Shown in pieces: positions 1 to 6,712 of a stretch of 19,807 nt of DNA. The notes under the pieces were generated by a model, which was given only the letters and a program-made list of their open reading frames with translations, did not search any database and was not told the DNA's origin. Numbering within the stretch: position 1 is the first letter of the stretch; every line of letters starts with the position of its first letter. The position numbers and the translations under genes were made by a program. Source of the stretch: 2-02-FULL-44-35 sp964629505 (GTDB taxonomy: Bacteria; Patescibacteriota; Minisyncoccia; Phycocordibacterales; DSPV01); assembly GCA_964629505.1 (NCBI GenBank), contig CAZVQR010000006.1, forward strand, positions 1-19,807, written 5' to 3'.

Positions 1-978
1 TTTTTTAAAAAAATAGGTATCGCTCATCACTTCAATGGCGCTGGCGCCAATCCGAGTAATAAAAAGTAAAGTCGCCCAAAGCGCCGCGCTCGGTAAATTA
101 ACAAACGCCATCGCCGCCGTGGCCAGCGCCATAACGACAAAACCCAAAGAAAGAATTTCTTTTTCGCCCCACTTTTTGTCCGCCAACTTACCTAATGGTG
201 TTTCCGTTAAAACAAAAGGTAAGAGCATAATAGTGAAAATCAGACCGATGGTTTGCCAAGAAAAACCGAGATGTTCGTGCAAGTAAATCGGCGTGTAAAT
301 AATCATCCAAGTGTAGAAAAAACCGAGCAGAAAACTGACCGAAAAAATCCTGAATAAATCTCGTTGTCGCCAGATATTTTTCAGAGCCAAAATAATCGCG
401 ATATTTTTATAGGGCGGGTCGCTAAATTTCCTAAAACCGCCACGGAGCAAAAACAGTGCCGGCAAAATCAACAGGGCGCCAGCAAGATAAATTTTCCAAT
501 AATCGCCGTCGGACAAAATAAAACCGACGAGTAAAGGTGAAAATACCCAAGCGCTGTTAATGACCGTTAAATAAACACCGCGAATAGAACCGGTTTGGCT
601 ATCGCGAGAATAGCTTTCCAAAAAAATATCCAGATTAAAAATCAGCAAAGAAACAACGATAAAATTCAAAATAAAAAATCCGGCTGCCAGCGAAAATGAA
701 TGAGTGCCGGCTAAACCAAGCATAGAAATTCCATTCAAAACAAGAAGCCAAAAAGCTAGACGGTAATTTCCAAACTGGCGCAACAATCGTGGCAATATAA
801 AAAACAAAACGATGGTCACGGCGGAAGCGATGGTGTAAATTAACCCAACAATTTTTTCCGCCGCGAAACCGGCAAGAAAAGTGGAACTAATGTAAGCCGG
901 TAAAGCCTGGTTTAAGGCAAACAAAAAACCAACTAGGTATAAAATAAACAACGCCCGTGAAATCTTTGGTGCGGTCAT
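1..978 (-). CDS. MFS transporter, C-terminus cut by window edge
   Basis: An open frame of 326 codons runs from ATG at 978 off the left edge without a stop. It is a polytopic membrane protein: successive hydrophobic helices separated by short charged loops, starting MTAPKISRALFILYLVGFLF. A loop reading GKLADKKWGEK (about 90-100 nt in from residue 270) fits the major facilitator motif A (GxxxDRxGRR type) found between helices 2-3 and 8-9. About ten helices are visible, so only the last part is missing. MFS proteins are secondary transporters of small molecules; the substrate cannot be told. The start is supported by a promoter whose -10 box ends 7 nt before the ATG, implying a leaderless mRNA; no Shine-Dalgarno site is present. 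It is transcribed away from the ncRNA region at 979-1310. Confidence 0.85.
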   Translation of the reverse strand, partial: MTAPKISRALFILYLVGFLFALNQALPAYISSTFLAGFAAEKIVGLIYTIASAVTIVLFFILPRLLRQFGNYRLAFWLLVLNGISMLGLAGTHSFSLAAGFFILNFIVVSLLIFNLDIFLESYSRDSQTGSIRGVYLTVINSAWVFSPLLVGFILSDGDYWKIYLAGALLILPALFLLRGGFRKFSDPPYKNIAIILALKNIWRQRDLFRIFSVSFLLGFFYTWMIIYTPIYLHEHLGFSWQTIGLIFTIMLLPFVLTETPLGKLADKKWGEKEILSLGFVVMALATAAMAFVNLPSAALWATLLFITRIGASAIEVMSDTYFFKK

Positions 979-985
979 GCCAATT

Positions 986-1014
986 ATTTTATCACAAGTT
1001 ACAACAAATGGAAA
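986..1014 (-). promoter_or_regulatory. Promoter of the MFS gene, leaderless type
   Basis: On the minus strand: -35 TTTCCA (1014-1009), a 17-nt spacer ending in TGA, and -10 TAAAAT (991-986). The extended -10 reads TGATAAAAT. Only 7 nt separate the -10 box from the ATG, so transcription should begin at or next to the start codon. Confidence 0.5.
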
Positions 1015-1026
1015 AAACCTTGCATA

Positions 1027-1058
1027 CACTAACTATAAGCGACCGCATAAAGTTAGTG
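1027..1058. repeat. Hairpin element copy 1, conserved loop
   Basis: Perfect 8-bp inverted repeat CACTAACT (1027-1034) / AGTTAGTG (1051-1058) around a 16-nt loop. A second copy lies at 6383-6422 with the same arms and an 11/16 identical loop (shared TAAGCGA and GCA). The left flank CATA is also shared, but the right arm is not extended here as it is in copy 2. It lies 13 nt upstream of the -35 box of the MFS promoter. A GGAGGT follows directly on the plus strand (1058-1063), but no convincing ORF uses it. Confidence 0.6.
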
Positions 1059-1085
1059 GAGGTCAATCTTTGTCCATTCAACAAA

Positions 1086-1115
1086 CCCAGCACTTCGGTG
1101 CTGGGCTTTTCTTTT
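1086..1115 (+). terminator. Intrinsic terminator with TTCG loop, orphan
   Basis: CCCAGCAC (1086-1093), TTCG loop, GTGCTGGG (1098-1105), then CTTTTCTTTT. This is a strong plus-strand terminator, yet no plus-strand gene lies upstream within the window (the MFS gene reads the other way). It may end a short transcript that includes the hairpin at 1027-1058; I found no clear promoter for such a transcript. Confidence 0.8.
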
Positions 1116-1143
1116 GTCTTAATACTAAAAATTTTCAAACCCC

Positions 1144-1172
1144 TACACCCCCAACACTACCAGAATTACTAT
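1144..1172. repeat. Partial copy of the RNase J gene 3' end
   Basis: 29 nt here match 1718-1746 at 26 of 29 positions, including 18 identical bases in a row. The second locus encodes the last codons and stop of the RNase J gene on the minus strand. Here the minus strand reads IVILVVLGV followed by a stop, close to the RNase J ending IVIPVVLGV. No RNase J sequence precedes it. Confidence 0.5.
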
Positions 1173-1183
1173 CCCCAGAAAAT

Positions 1184-1211
1184 TTGACTTTTTCCTCAGC
1201 TTGCTTATACT
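1184..1211 (+). promoter_or_regulatory. Sigma70-like promoter of candidate ncRNA
   Basis: TTGACT (1184-1189), 16-nt spacer, TATACT (1206-1211). This is among the best matches to the consensus in the window. Six nt later (1218) is the first paired base of the three-way-junction RNA, which is where transcription should start. Confidence 0.6.
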
Positions 1212-1217
1212 TCATAG

Positions 1218-1309
1218 TGTGTCCATGAAGCGCAAGCTTTGTTCGGCTAAGGAATTCCATAAGCCGAAAGTGGGCACAACAAAAAGACCGTCATTTTGAC
1301 GGCTTTTTT
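1218..1309 (+). ncRNA. Candidate structured small RNA, about 90 nt
   Basis: The predicted transcript starts at 1218 and folds into a three-way junction. The closing stem pairs 1218-1224 with 1272-1278 (7 bp, one G-U). Arm 1 is AAGC-GCAA-GCTT (1228-1239) with a GNRA-type GCAA loop, extendable by weak pairs. Arm 2 pairs TTCGGCT (1242-1248) with AGCCGAA (1262-1268), with a loop holding the palindrome GGAATTCC. Nine nt after the closing stem comes the terminator CCGTCA-TTT-TGACGG plus CTTTTTT. Promoter, fold and terminator are in register and nothing is translated downstream on this strand, so a free-standing sRNA fits better than a riboswitch. I do not recognise the family: it lacks the long bulged hairpin of 6S RNA and the core motifs of SRP RNA or hammerhead ribozymes. 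Confidence 0.5.
1288..1309. terminator. Bidirectional intrinsic terminator
   Basis: CCGTCA (1288-1293), TTT loop, TGACGG (1297-1302). On the plus strand CTTTTTT follows and ends the candidate ncRNA. On the minus strand TCTTTTTGTT follows and ends the secG-SBP-RNase J-nuclease operon. The hairpin overlaps the stop region of the minus-strand gene 1291-1707. Confidence 0.75.
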
Positions 1310-1707
1310 GTTTTCTTTTCTTTCCTTTTCCAAACACTGTAAAAATGAATCTTACCAGTACCGATTTTTCGTAAAATGACTGTAATCAAAGTTTTTCGTT
1401 TTCCAACCACAGATTGCAAGGTCCAAAATTCAACCATTTTCCCCAACGGTCTTGAAAATGTCGGCGATTTGTAATCCTCTATCTTGGTGGCAGATTTCAA
1501 AACCGGTATAACTAGCGGCAAAAGACCGATCCGATACATTCTTTCTTTTCTTGAACGAGCGTGACCTAAGCCATCATAAAGTAGATGTTTAAATCCCTTA
1601 GAAGTAAAAAACACATCCTCTTTCAAAATGGGACAAAAACTTTTACCGACGGCTTTGTACCAAGTTCTATTTTCTCTAATAAGCTCGTGGTAACTTTTGT
1701 AAGCCAT
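1291..1707 (-). CDS. Small basic protein, possible BECR-fold nuclease
   Basis: 138 aa, very basic, with a Lys-rich tail. The middle part FTSKGFKHLLYDGLGHARSR, followed by LPLVIPVLKSA, and the later ITVILRKIGTGKIHFYSVWK, resemble the barnase-EndoU-colicin E5/D-RelE-like (BECR) nuclease families often annotated in phage and CPR proteins. That resemblance is from memory of the family pattern and is not certain. The candidate catalytic residues would be the His and Lys/Arg of the first segment and the basic residues of the last strands. The gene starts 9 nt after the RNase J stop and has no Shine-Dalgarno site of its own, so it is probably co-transcribed and perhaps translationally coupled. No antitoxin-like ORF is adjacent, so a standard toxin-antitoxin pair is not supported. 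A function in RNA metabolism with RNase J is an inference. Confidence 0.6.
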   Translation of the reverse strand: MAYKSYHELIRENRTWYKAVGKSFCPILKEDVFFTSKGFKHLLYDGLGHARSRKERMYRIGLLPLVIPVLKSATKIEDYKSPTFSRPLGKMVEFWTLQSVVGKRKTLITVILRKIGTGKIHFYSVWKRKEKKTKKPSK

Positions 1708-1716
1708 AAATTTAAT

Positions 1717-3597
1717 TTACACCCCCAACACTACCGGAATCACGATAGGCCTTTTGGCGGTTTTTTGATAGAGGAAACGGCTGACATTCTCGGTCAAAAT
1801 GGTTTTGATGTATTCAAAATTAATCGGGCGCATACCGGCGGCCGCTTCTTCCACTGTTCGCTTCACCACCAAACGCGTCTCCTGAAGCAAGGCCTGCGAC
1901 TCGCGCAAATAAACGAAGCCGCGGGAAATAATGTCGGGGGATTTTTTCAAATGGCCAGTGGCAGAATTGACGCTGGCGATAATCACGAACATACCGTCTT
2001 CCGCCAACAACTGACGGTCGCGAATTACCACTTCCTGCACATCGCCGACCGAAAAACCATCCACCATTATGGAATTAGCCGGCGCTTTTTCGCGCAATTT
2101 TTTAATGACTTTGCCGCCCTTTTCAATTTCAATGATACTGCCATCATCCGGCACCACCACATTCTCGCGCGGCGCGCCTAAAGTCCGCGCCAACTCAGCG
2201 TGTATTTTCAACATAAAATGATAACCGTGCATCGGCATAAAAAATTTATATTTAATTTGCTGGTGAATCCATTCCAATTCGCCGCGCTTGCCGTGACCGG
2301 AAGCGTGGACATCGGAATCAAGGTAAGTAATCACTTTGGCATCATGGCGATAGAGATTGTCTTTGAGCGTGATGACCGCATGTTCATTGCCGGGAATAAC
2401 CGACGAAGAAAGAATAATCGTATCGGTGCGCTGTAATTTAATTTGCTTATGAGTGCCGGTGGCCATTCGCATCAGAGAGGCAAACTCTTCACCTTGAGCG
2501 CCGGTCGCCAAAACCAACACTTTATGCGGTGGATAGTTGTTGGATTCTTCAATAGAAATGGCGTGCTTAATTTCCGACAAGCGTAATTGCTTGATGATTT
2601 CTAAATTGGTTTTCATACTGCGACCGTCAATAGCCACTTTCCGACCGTATTTTCTGGCAATTTCAATAAAGCCGATAATTCGCTGCACCTGCGAAGAAAA
2701 AGTGGCAATCAGCACTCGGCCCGGCGCTTCAGCGACGATTTTGTCCACCGTCTCAATAACCGCGTTTTCAGAAATCGCCCAGCCAGCGCGGTCAACGCCG
2801 GTAGAATCCATCGCCAAAAACAAAACATTCCGGTCCTTAAAAATTTTATACTGCGTGAGTTCTTTTTCCGCCGGCACGCCGTTTTTATTTTCCACCCGAA
2901 CATCGCCAGTGAAAACCAAATCGCCTTCGGGTGTTTCAATAATTACGCCAGCCGAATCGGGAATAGAGTGAGTCAAACCAAAGAAACGCAATTTGAGATT
3001 GGGGGAAATCGACAGAACGCCATCATCGGCGCCGACAATTTTCAAATTAAGCGCCGGCAAGTGGGGGTGTTCCAATTGGCGTTTTTGAATCAGCAACGCG
3101 CCGAACTCTCGACACCAAATTGGCGGATTGCCAAGCCGGTTTATAAGATACGGAATACCGCCAATATGGTCCAAGTGGCCATGAGTGATGACAACGGCGC
3201 GAATTTTATCTTTGCGCTCTTCCAAATAAGCGGTATTGGGTAAAATATAATCAACGCCAGGTGTGTTTTCATTAGAAAATTGCATACCGCAGTCAACAAC
3301 AATGATGTCACCTTTGTATTCCACTACTGTCATATTCTTACCGATTTCTTCCACCCCACCCAAAGGAATAATCCGGATATTGTCGCCAGGCGGAGGAATG
3401 GGGGCGGTGGCTTTACGCCGAACGGAAAAATTCTTGGAGAAATTCCTTTGATTAGATTGATTAGAATAGGTTTTCTGGGGAAATTTATGAATTGGCGCAA
3501 CAATAGTGGCTAATTTATTTTCCGTTTTAAGCGGCGCCAAAAACCGGGGCTTGAACAACCGCTTCCGCCCGCCGATATTTGATGATTTGTAATTCAT
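1717..3597 (-). CDS. rnj: Ribonuclease J
   Basis: 626 aa. RNase J is a zinc-dependent metallo-beta-lactamase/beta-CASP ribonuclease with 5'-3' exonuclease and endonuclease activity, central to mRNA decay and RNA maturation in the cytoplasm. The metal-binding signature HGHLDH is at residues 139-144, preceded by IRIIPLGGVEEIGKN and VVDCGMQF. Further family motifs are FTGDVRVE, the beta-CASP segment RVLIATFSSQVQRI, and the late motifs SGHGKRGELEW and MHGYHFML. The C-terminal domain ends IVIPVVLGV. Residues 1-70 form a basic, low-complexity extension (RKRLFKPRF, NQSNQRNF, APIPPP) absent from the roughly 555-aa Bacillus-type enzymes; it could bind RNA or ribosomes. The gene follows the SBP gene by 29 nt and precedes the small nuclease candidate by 9 nt. 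No Shine-Dalgarno site precedes the ATG. Confidence 0.95.
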   Translation of the reverse strand: MNYKSSNIGGRKRLFKPRFLAPLKTENKLATIVAPIHKFPQKTYSNQSNQRNFSKNFSVRRKATAPIPPPGDNIRIIPLGGVEEIGKNMTVVEYKGDIIVVDCGMQFSNENTPGVDYILPNTAYLEERKDKIRAVVITHGHLDHIGGIPYLINRLGNPPIWCREFGALLIQKRQLEHPHLPALNLKIVGADDGVLSISPNLKLRFFGLTHSIPDSAGVIIETPEGDLVFTGDVRVENKNGVPAEKELTQYKIFKDRNVLFLAMDSTGVDRAGWAISENAVIETVDKIVAEAPGRVLIATFSSQVQRIIGFIEIARKYGRKVAIDGRSMKTNLEIIKQLRLSEIKHAISIEESNNYPPHKVLVLATGAQGEEFASLMRMATGTHKQIKLQRTDTIILSSSVIPGNEHAVITLKDNLYRHDAKVITYLDSDVHASGHGKRGELEWIHQQIKYKFFMPMHGYHFMLKIHAELARTLGAPRENVVVPDDGSIIEIEKGGKVIKKLREKAPANSIMVDGFSVGDVQEVVIRDRQLLAEDGMFVIIASVNSATGHLKKSPDIISRGFVYLRESQALLQETRLVVKRTVEEAAAGMRPINFEYIKTILTENVSRFLYQKTAKRPIVIPVVLGV

Positions 3598-3626
3598 AAT
3601 TAAAGCTATTGAAACTAGCGAAGCTA

Positions 3627-5372
3627 CTAGAAGCTAAATACCTTCCAAACCTTGTCAGTTTCAGTATACCACTGGTGAATACCGGCAAACCGGTCCGAAG
3701 GCGTAGTCAAACGACCAAAAACGAAACCTTTAATTTTTTCCGGCAAAACATACATAAAATCGGGCGAGTAGAGAAAAATTGCCGGCAGATCTTTTTTGAT
3801 TTCTTCACTGAAAGCGGCGTATTTTTGTAATCGTTCATTCTGAGCAGCGATTGTCCGCGCTTCTTCCAAAAGCTTATCGGCTTTGATATTAGCGTAAAGC
3901 GCGATATTTAGACCCGGGTCGTTTCTTTGCGAGGAATGCCAAAAAGCAAACAGGTCAGGATCACGGCCGATAATTTCACCGAAAAGCAAAGCGTCGTATT
4001 TTCTCGGCCGAATAATTGTCTGATTTAGTTCGCCCGGGTCAAAAACCATCACCGAAACATTAGCGCCGATTTTCGCCCAATTCGCTTTCAAAATTTCCGC
4101 CGTCTTTTTAAGTTCCGGCGCGCTGGAAGTGGTAATGGTAAAAGCCAAAGTCAAGGTTTCTTTTTTGGACTTCTTTTCAAAAATACCTTCACTGTTTTTC
4201 TTCCAGCCGTTTTTGCTCAACAAACTTTCAGCGAGCGCCACGCTGTCAGTCGCCGTTGAATTATCCGGTATCGGTGTTTCGGATAAAACTCCCGGTGGCA
4301 AGGGGCCAAGAATTTCCGTGCCATAACCGCCCAAGACCTCAGCAACTATTTTAGAACGATCGACCGTCAACGCCAAGGCTTTTCTAACTTCAAGATTGGC
4401 GAAAATCGGCGCTTGATTCTGGTTAAAAAATAAAGCAAAAATTCTGGGCAAGGGTGTCTGTTCCACTCGGATATTGCGCGTTTTCAAAGTTTTAGCCGTT
4501 GTCGGCGCGATGGCGCTCATGCTTTCAATTTCGCCTTTATTAAAAGCGGCTAATAAAGCTGCTTCGCTATTAAAAAATTTGAAAGTCAGCTTGTTCAGCA
4601 GTGGCCTACCAAGCGCGTATTTCTTGAACGACTTAAGTTCGTAAGCAACCGGCAAACCGCCCGAATTCTTTTTAACGGCGCTCACTTCAAAAGGACCGGA
4701 ACCGACCGGCGCGATATTGTATTGACTGAAAGAAAATTGCTCGGAATCGATATCTTTCCATAAATGCTTGGGTAAAATTCCCAAAGTGGCGTTTTCCAAA
4801 AAAGACGAATAGGGTTGTTTCAAAGTGAATTTAATTTGGTTAGAACCGATTTTTTCCACTGCTACGCCTTCCCAATTGGCGCGTTTTGGACTTTTTAACG
4901 ACGGGTCTTGGGCTTTCTGAACGGTAAACAAAAGATCGTCGGCCGTCACCGGCGCGCCGTCATGGAAAAAAAGAGCATCCTTAAGTGTAAAAGTGTATTG
5001 TAAACCATCTTCGGAAACAACCCAGTCTTTCGCTAAGTCGCCGACTAGCGAGCCGTTCGGCGTGGCTTTGAGCAAACCGGAGTAAATTACGGCGGTTAAA
5101 TCGCGGTCAGCTTCGGAAATAGCGAGCAGAGGATTAATTATACCAACAGAACCAACTACACCCTCGGTCAAACCGCCGCCGCTGGCGGGAATTTCCACCA
5201 AAAAAACTTCCGTCGCCCTTTTGACCAGAAATAACGCCGAGACGGCAAAGCTGATAAATAAAATCGCGAATACAATCTTTTCTGCCAAACCAAAACCAGC
5301 CAAGGTGTTTTGCAACTTGGTCAAAAAAGAAACATGCCACTCTTTCTTGAAAAGATTTTCGGACAAGAACAA
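3627..5372 (-). CDS. Oligopeptide ABC transporter substrate-binding protein (SBP_bac_5)
   Basis: About 581 aa. It belongs to the OppA/DppA-type extracytoplasmic solute-binding family, which delivers peptides or similar solutes to an ABC permease. The family signature is seen in YTFTLKDALFFHDGAPVTAD, with the preceding INPLLAISEADRDLTAVIYSGLL and later RKALALTVDRSKIVAEVLGG. Residues 30-51 form one hydrophobic helix (VFAILFISFAVSALFLV) without a lipobox cysteine, so the protein is probably held by an N-terminal membrane anchor rather than a lipid. No permease or ATPase gene lies in this window. The frame opens with TTG at 5372; nearby in-frame TTG codons (5366 and the one before TKLQN) are alternatives, there is no ATG before the membrane helix, and no Shine-Dalgarno site decides. 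The gene lies 40 nt downstream of secG. Confidence 0.9.
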   Translation of the reverse strand: MFLSENLFKKEWHVSFLTKLQNTLAGFGLAEKIVFAILFISFAVSALFLVKRATEVFLVEIPASGGGLTEGVVGSVGIINPLLAISEADRDLTAVIYSGLLKATPNGSLVGDLAKDWVVSEDGLQYTFTLKDALFFHDGAPVTADDLLFTVQKAQDPSLKSPKRANWEGVAVEKIGSNQIKFTLKQPYSSFLENATLGILPKHLWKDIDSEQFSFSQYNIAPVGSGPFEVSAVKKNSGGLPVAYELKSFKKYALGRPLLNKLTFKFFNSEAALLAAFNKGEIESMSAIAPTTAKTLKTRNIRVEQTPLPRIFALFFNQNQAPIFANLEVRKALALTVDRSKIVAEVLGGYGTEILGPLPPGVLSETPIPDNSTATDSVALAESLLSKNGWKKNSEGIFEKKSKKETLTLAFTITTSSAPELKKTAEILKANWAKIGANVSVMVFDPGELNQTIIRPRKYDALLFGEIIGRDPDLFAFWHSSQRNDPGLNIALYANIKADKLLEEARTIAAQNERLQKYAAFSEEIKKDLPAIFLYSPDFMYVLPEKIKGFVFGRLTTPSDRFAGIHQWYTETDKVWKVFSF

Positions 5373-5412
5373 TTTCTAATTAATAATAAATGAAATAAAT
5401 AAATAGAGAAAA

Positions 5413-5643
5413 TTAAATAACCAGAGAAATGAAAGCGGTTAGCGCAAAGATGATGGCGATAACAATAGTCGCGATAAACAATGCTCGTTCGGCGCCGCGA
5501 CGAGTATGGAAAGCCGAACTCCAATTGGCATTTTCGCCGAAAGCCCCGCCGGCTCCTGAACCTGTTTGTTGCAACAAAACCGCGCTAATCAAAATGACGG
5601 ACAGAAAAATCTGGATGTAAGGTAAAAGCGAGGCAATTTCCAT
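5413..5643 (-). CDS. secG: Preprotein translocase subunit SecG
   Basis: 76 aa with two transmembrane helices (about residues 5-25 and 52-75). The first ends in the conserved SecG segment ISAVLLQQTGSGAGGAFG. SecG is the small auxiliary subunit of the SecYEG channel and aids SecA-driven export through the plasma membrane. Length and topology are normal for the family. It leads a minus-strand gene run with the peptide-binding protein and RNase J. There is no Shine-Dalgarno site; a promoter with -10 TAGACT lies only 10 nt before the ATG, so the leader is at most a few nt. Confidence 0.92.
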   Translation of the reverse strand: MEIASLLPYIQIFLSVILISAVLLQQTGSGAGGAFGENANWSSAFHTRRGAERALFIATIVIAIIFALTAFISLVI

Positions 5644-5653
5644 AGATAGCGAT

Positions 5654-5681
5654 AGTCTAGCATATCCCCAAATTCGCGCAA
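5654..5681 (-). promoter_or_regulatory. Promoter of the secG operon
   Basis: On the minus strand: -35 TTGCGC (5681-5676), a 16-nt spacer ending in TGC, and -10 TAGACT (5659-5654), giving the extended -10 TGCTAGACT. The ATG of secG is 10 nt after the -10 box, so the 5' UTR would be very short. Confidence 0.45.
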
Positions 5682-5694
5682 GGGAGAATTTTAA

Positions 5695-5732
5695 GATAAA
5701 AGAAAAGGCGGTTCGCGCTTGCGCGAACCGCC
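5695..5732 (-). terminator. Strong intrinsic terminator
   Basis: On the minus strand an 11-bp stem (GGCGGTTCGCG with its complement, 5707-5717 and 5722-5732) closes a 4-nt loop and is followed by TTTTCTTTTAT. It ends the transcript of the gene at 5753-6190, just before the secG promoter. Confidence 0.85.
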
Positions 5733-5752
5733 CTGAAGTTGAGAAAATGGAT

Positions 5753-6190
5753 TTAATGGGCCAATCTCTCTAACCGATCTTTCTCTGTTTCCATTTTGAG
5801 CGGGAATGGTTTGAGCACTATGTCGCCGTCTTTGGTTTTGACGGCGATGACAGGACCGGAGTTTGCCTCCATCTTCAATCCAGTATAATACGCAGGAATA
5901 CCGTCTGATTCAACAACAGTGGTCAAACCGTTGAGCTTTGCTGGTATCATACAGACTACATTGGTTGTTGCTCCAAACAGATAAAGGTTTTTGTCTACAA
6001 TGGCCGAACTGGTCAACAACTTACCCTTACCGCTCTGCACATATGTTCCCGACAGCCAAATACAAATAGCTGCCGAGAAAGCAAGGAACATTACTAAAGA
6101 AGGGTAATGTTCTTCTGGATTTCGTTTTGCAACCTCTAGTGCGATACTTAAGAGCACTAGTCCAATTATCACTAAAACAATAATTAACAT
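5753..6190 (-). CDS. Two-helix membrane protein, unknown function
   Basis: 145 aa. Two hydrophobic helices (about residues 1-18 and 34-52) are joined by a polar loop (EVAKRNPEEHYP). A roughly 90-aa soluble part follows, rich in beta-prone residues (AIVDKNLYLFGATTNVVCMI, GPVIAVKTKDGDIVLKPF). I do not recognise the family. The ATG at 6190 is preferred over the upstream in-frame TTG at 6220 because GGAG lies 6 nt before it, one of the few clear Shine-Dalgarno sites in the window. The promoter is at 6284-6312, giving a leader of about 86 nt, and a strong terminator follows, so this is a single-gene unit. Base composition is less GC-skewed in third positions than in the housekeeping genes, so acquisition by transfer is possible. 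It shares its promoter sequence with the gene at 16458-16754. Confidence 0.75.
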   Translation of the reverse strand: MLIIVLVIIGLVLLSIALEVAKRNPEEHYPSLVMFLAFSAAICIWLSGTYVQSGKGKLLTSSAIVDKNLYLFGATTNVVCMIPAKLNGLTTVVESDGIPAYYTGLKMEANSGPVIAVKTKDGDIVLKPFPLKMETEKDRLERLAH

Positions 6191-6283
6191 AGTTATCTCC
6201 GATTTTCTGTGCTTGCTCAAGGCGTTTTTGTTGCGTTTTGCCCGACATGAGCGAAACTGTTTTGTGAGCGAACTACTGACGAC

Positions 6284-6312
6284 AGGTTATCACAGGTCAA
6301 TATTTATGTCAG
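6284..6312 (-). promoter_or_regulatory. Promoter of gene 5753-6190, shared type
   Basis: On the minus strand: -35 CTGACA (6312-6307), a 17-nt spacer ending in TGA, and -10 TAACCT (6289-6284). The segment 6285-6318 matches 16871-16904 at 28 of 34 positions, spacer included. Transcription should start near 6277. Confidence 0.55.
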
Positions 6313-6382
6313 GCACATTTTAATTTCCTCTTGTCTATTATCAAAATATGGCAAAACACGGCTCTGTTTAGCGGTTTTTTCA

Positions 6383-6422
6383 CATACACTAACTTTAAGC
6401 GATAGCAATGAGTTAGTGTATG
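6383..6422. repeat. Hairpin element copy 2, conserved loop
   Basis: Perfect 12-bp inverted repeat CATACACTAACT (6383-6394) / AGTTAGTGTATG (6411-6422) with a 16-nt loop starting TTAAGCGA. It is the longer counterpart of the element at 1027-1058. It lies about 70 nt upstream of the promoter at 6284-6312. No U-tract follows on either strand, so it is not an ordinary terminator. Confidence 0.65.
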
Positions 6423-6456
6423 CCCAAAACTGCCACGGAAAGTGCCAGTTATAATT

Positions 6457-6479
6457 ACTTGGGAGTTGAGCTCCCAAGT
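6457..6479. repeat. Hairpin 3' of hicA, no U-tract
   Basis: ACTTGGGAG (6457-6465), TTGAG loop, CTCCCAAGT (6471-6479): a 9-bp perfect stem 11 nt after the hicA stop. No run of T follows on the minus strand, so terminator function is doubtful. It has the same length and similar arms to the hairpin at 7331-7353 inside rpsP. The remainder of 6191-6490 holds only the promoter at 6284-6312 and the hairpin at 6383-6422. Confidence 0.5.
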
Positions 6480-6490
6480 GAGTTTCCATG

Positions 6491-6712
6491 TCAGAGATTT
6501 ATAAATTCTTGAACGGAAAGATTAGCGTCTTTGATTAAGTCGGAAAGCAAGCCTGGTTTAAGAACTTTATGTAAAGGAATCGATAGTGGCAAACGATTGG
6601 GGTCGTTGATAATTAAGCGAACATGACTGCCTTTTTGACGAGCAACAAAATAACCGAGCCGTTCAAATTTCTTGACAGCTTTAGCACCAGAGATAACGGG
6701 CAACTTAGGCAT
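6491..6712 (-). CDS. hicA: HicA-family mRNA interferase toxin
   Basis: 73 aa. It matches the YcfA/HicA family: an N-terminal SGAKAVKKFERLGYFVARQK, then GSHVRLII with the conserved His of the active site (residue 30), then IPLHKVLKPGLLSDLIKDAN. HicA toxins adopt a double-stranded-RNA-binding-like fold and cleave mRNA until neutralised by HicB. Length is normal. The start overlaps the end of hicB by 8 nt, which suggests translational coupling and antitoxin-first synthesis. A plasmid or phage context is not seen, so this is a chromosomal pair. Confidence 0.9.
   Translation of the reverse strand: MPKLPVISGAKAVKKFERLGYFVARQKGSHVRLIINDPNRLPLSIPLHKVLKPGLLSDLIKDANLSVQEFINL

Noticed and set aside
977..1228. 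Plus-strand open frame of 83 codons through the intergenic region
   Set aside because: It runs through a strong terminator (1086-1115) and into the promoter and stem of the candidate ncRNA, and the product has no protein-like pattern.
1218..1278. Hammerhead ribozyme or tRNA as identity of the three-way junction
   Set aside because: The hammerhead core CUGANGA is absent, and there is no T-loop GTTCRA, anticodon arm or CCA-type acceptor.
1585..2181. 198-codon plus-strand frame opposite RNase J
   Set aside because: It is antisense to the well-supported RNase J and nuclease genes and its length follows from their codon use; no start signals.
5134..5524. Short minus-strand frames overlapping the start of the SBP gene and secG
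   Set aside because: They are out-of-frame shadows of genes with clear family motifs and have no initiation signals.
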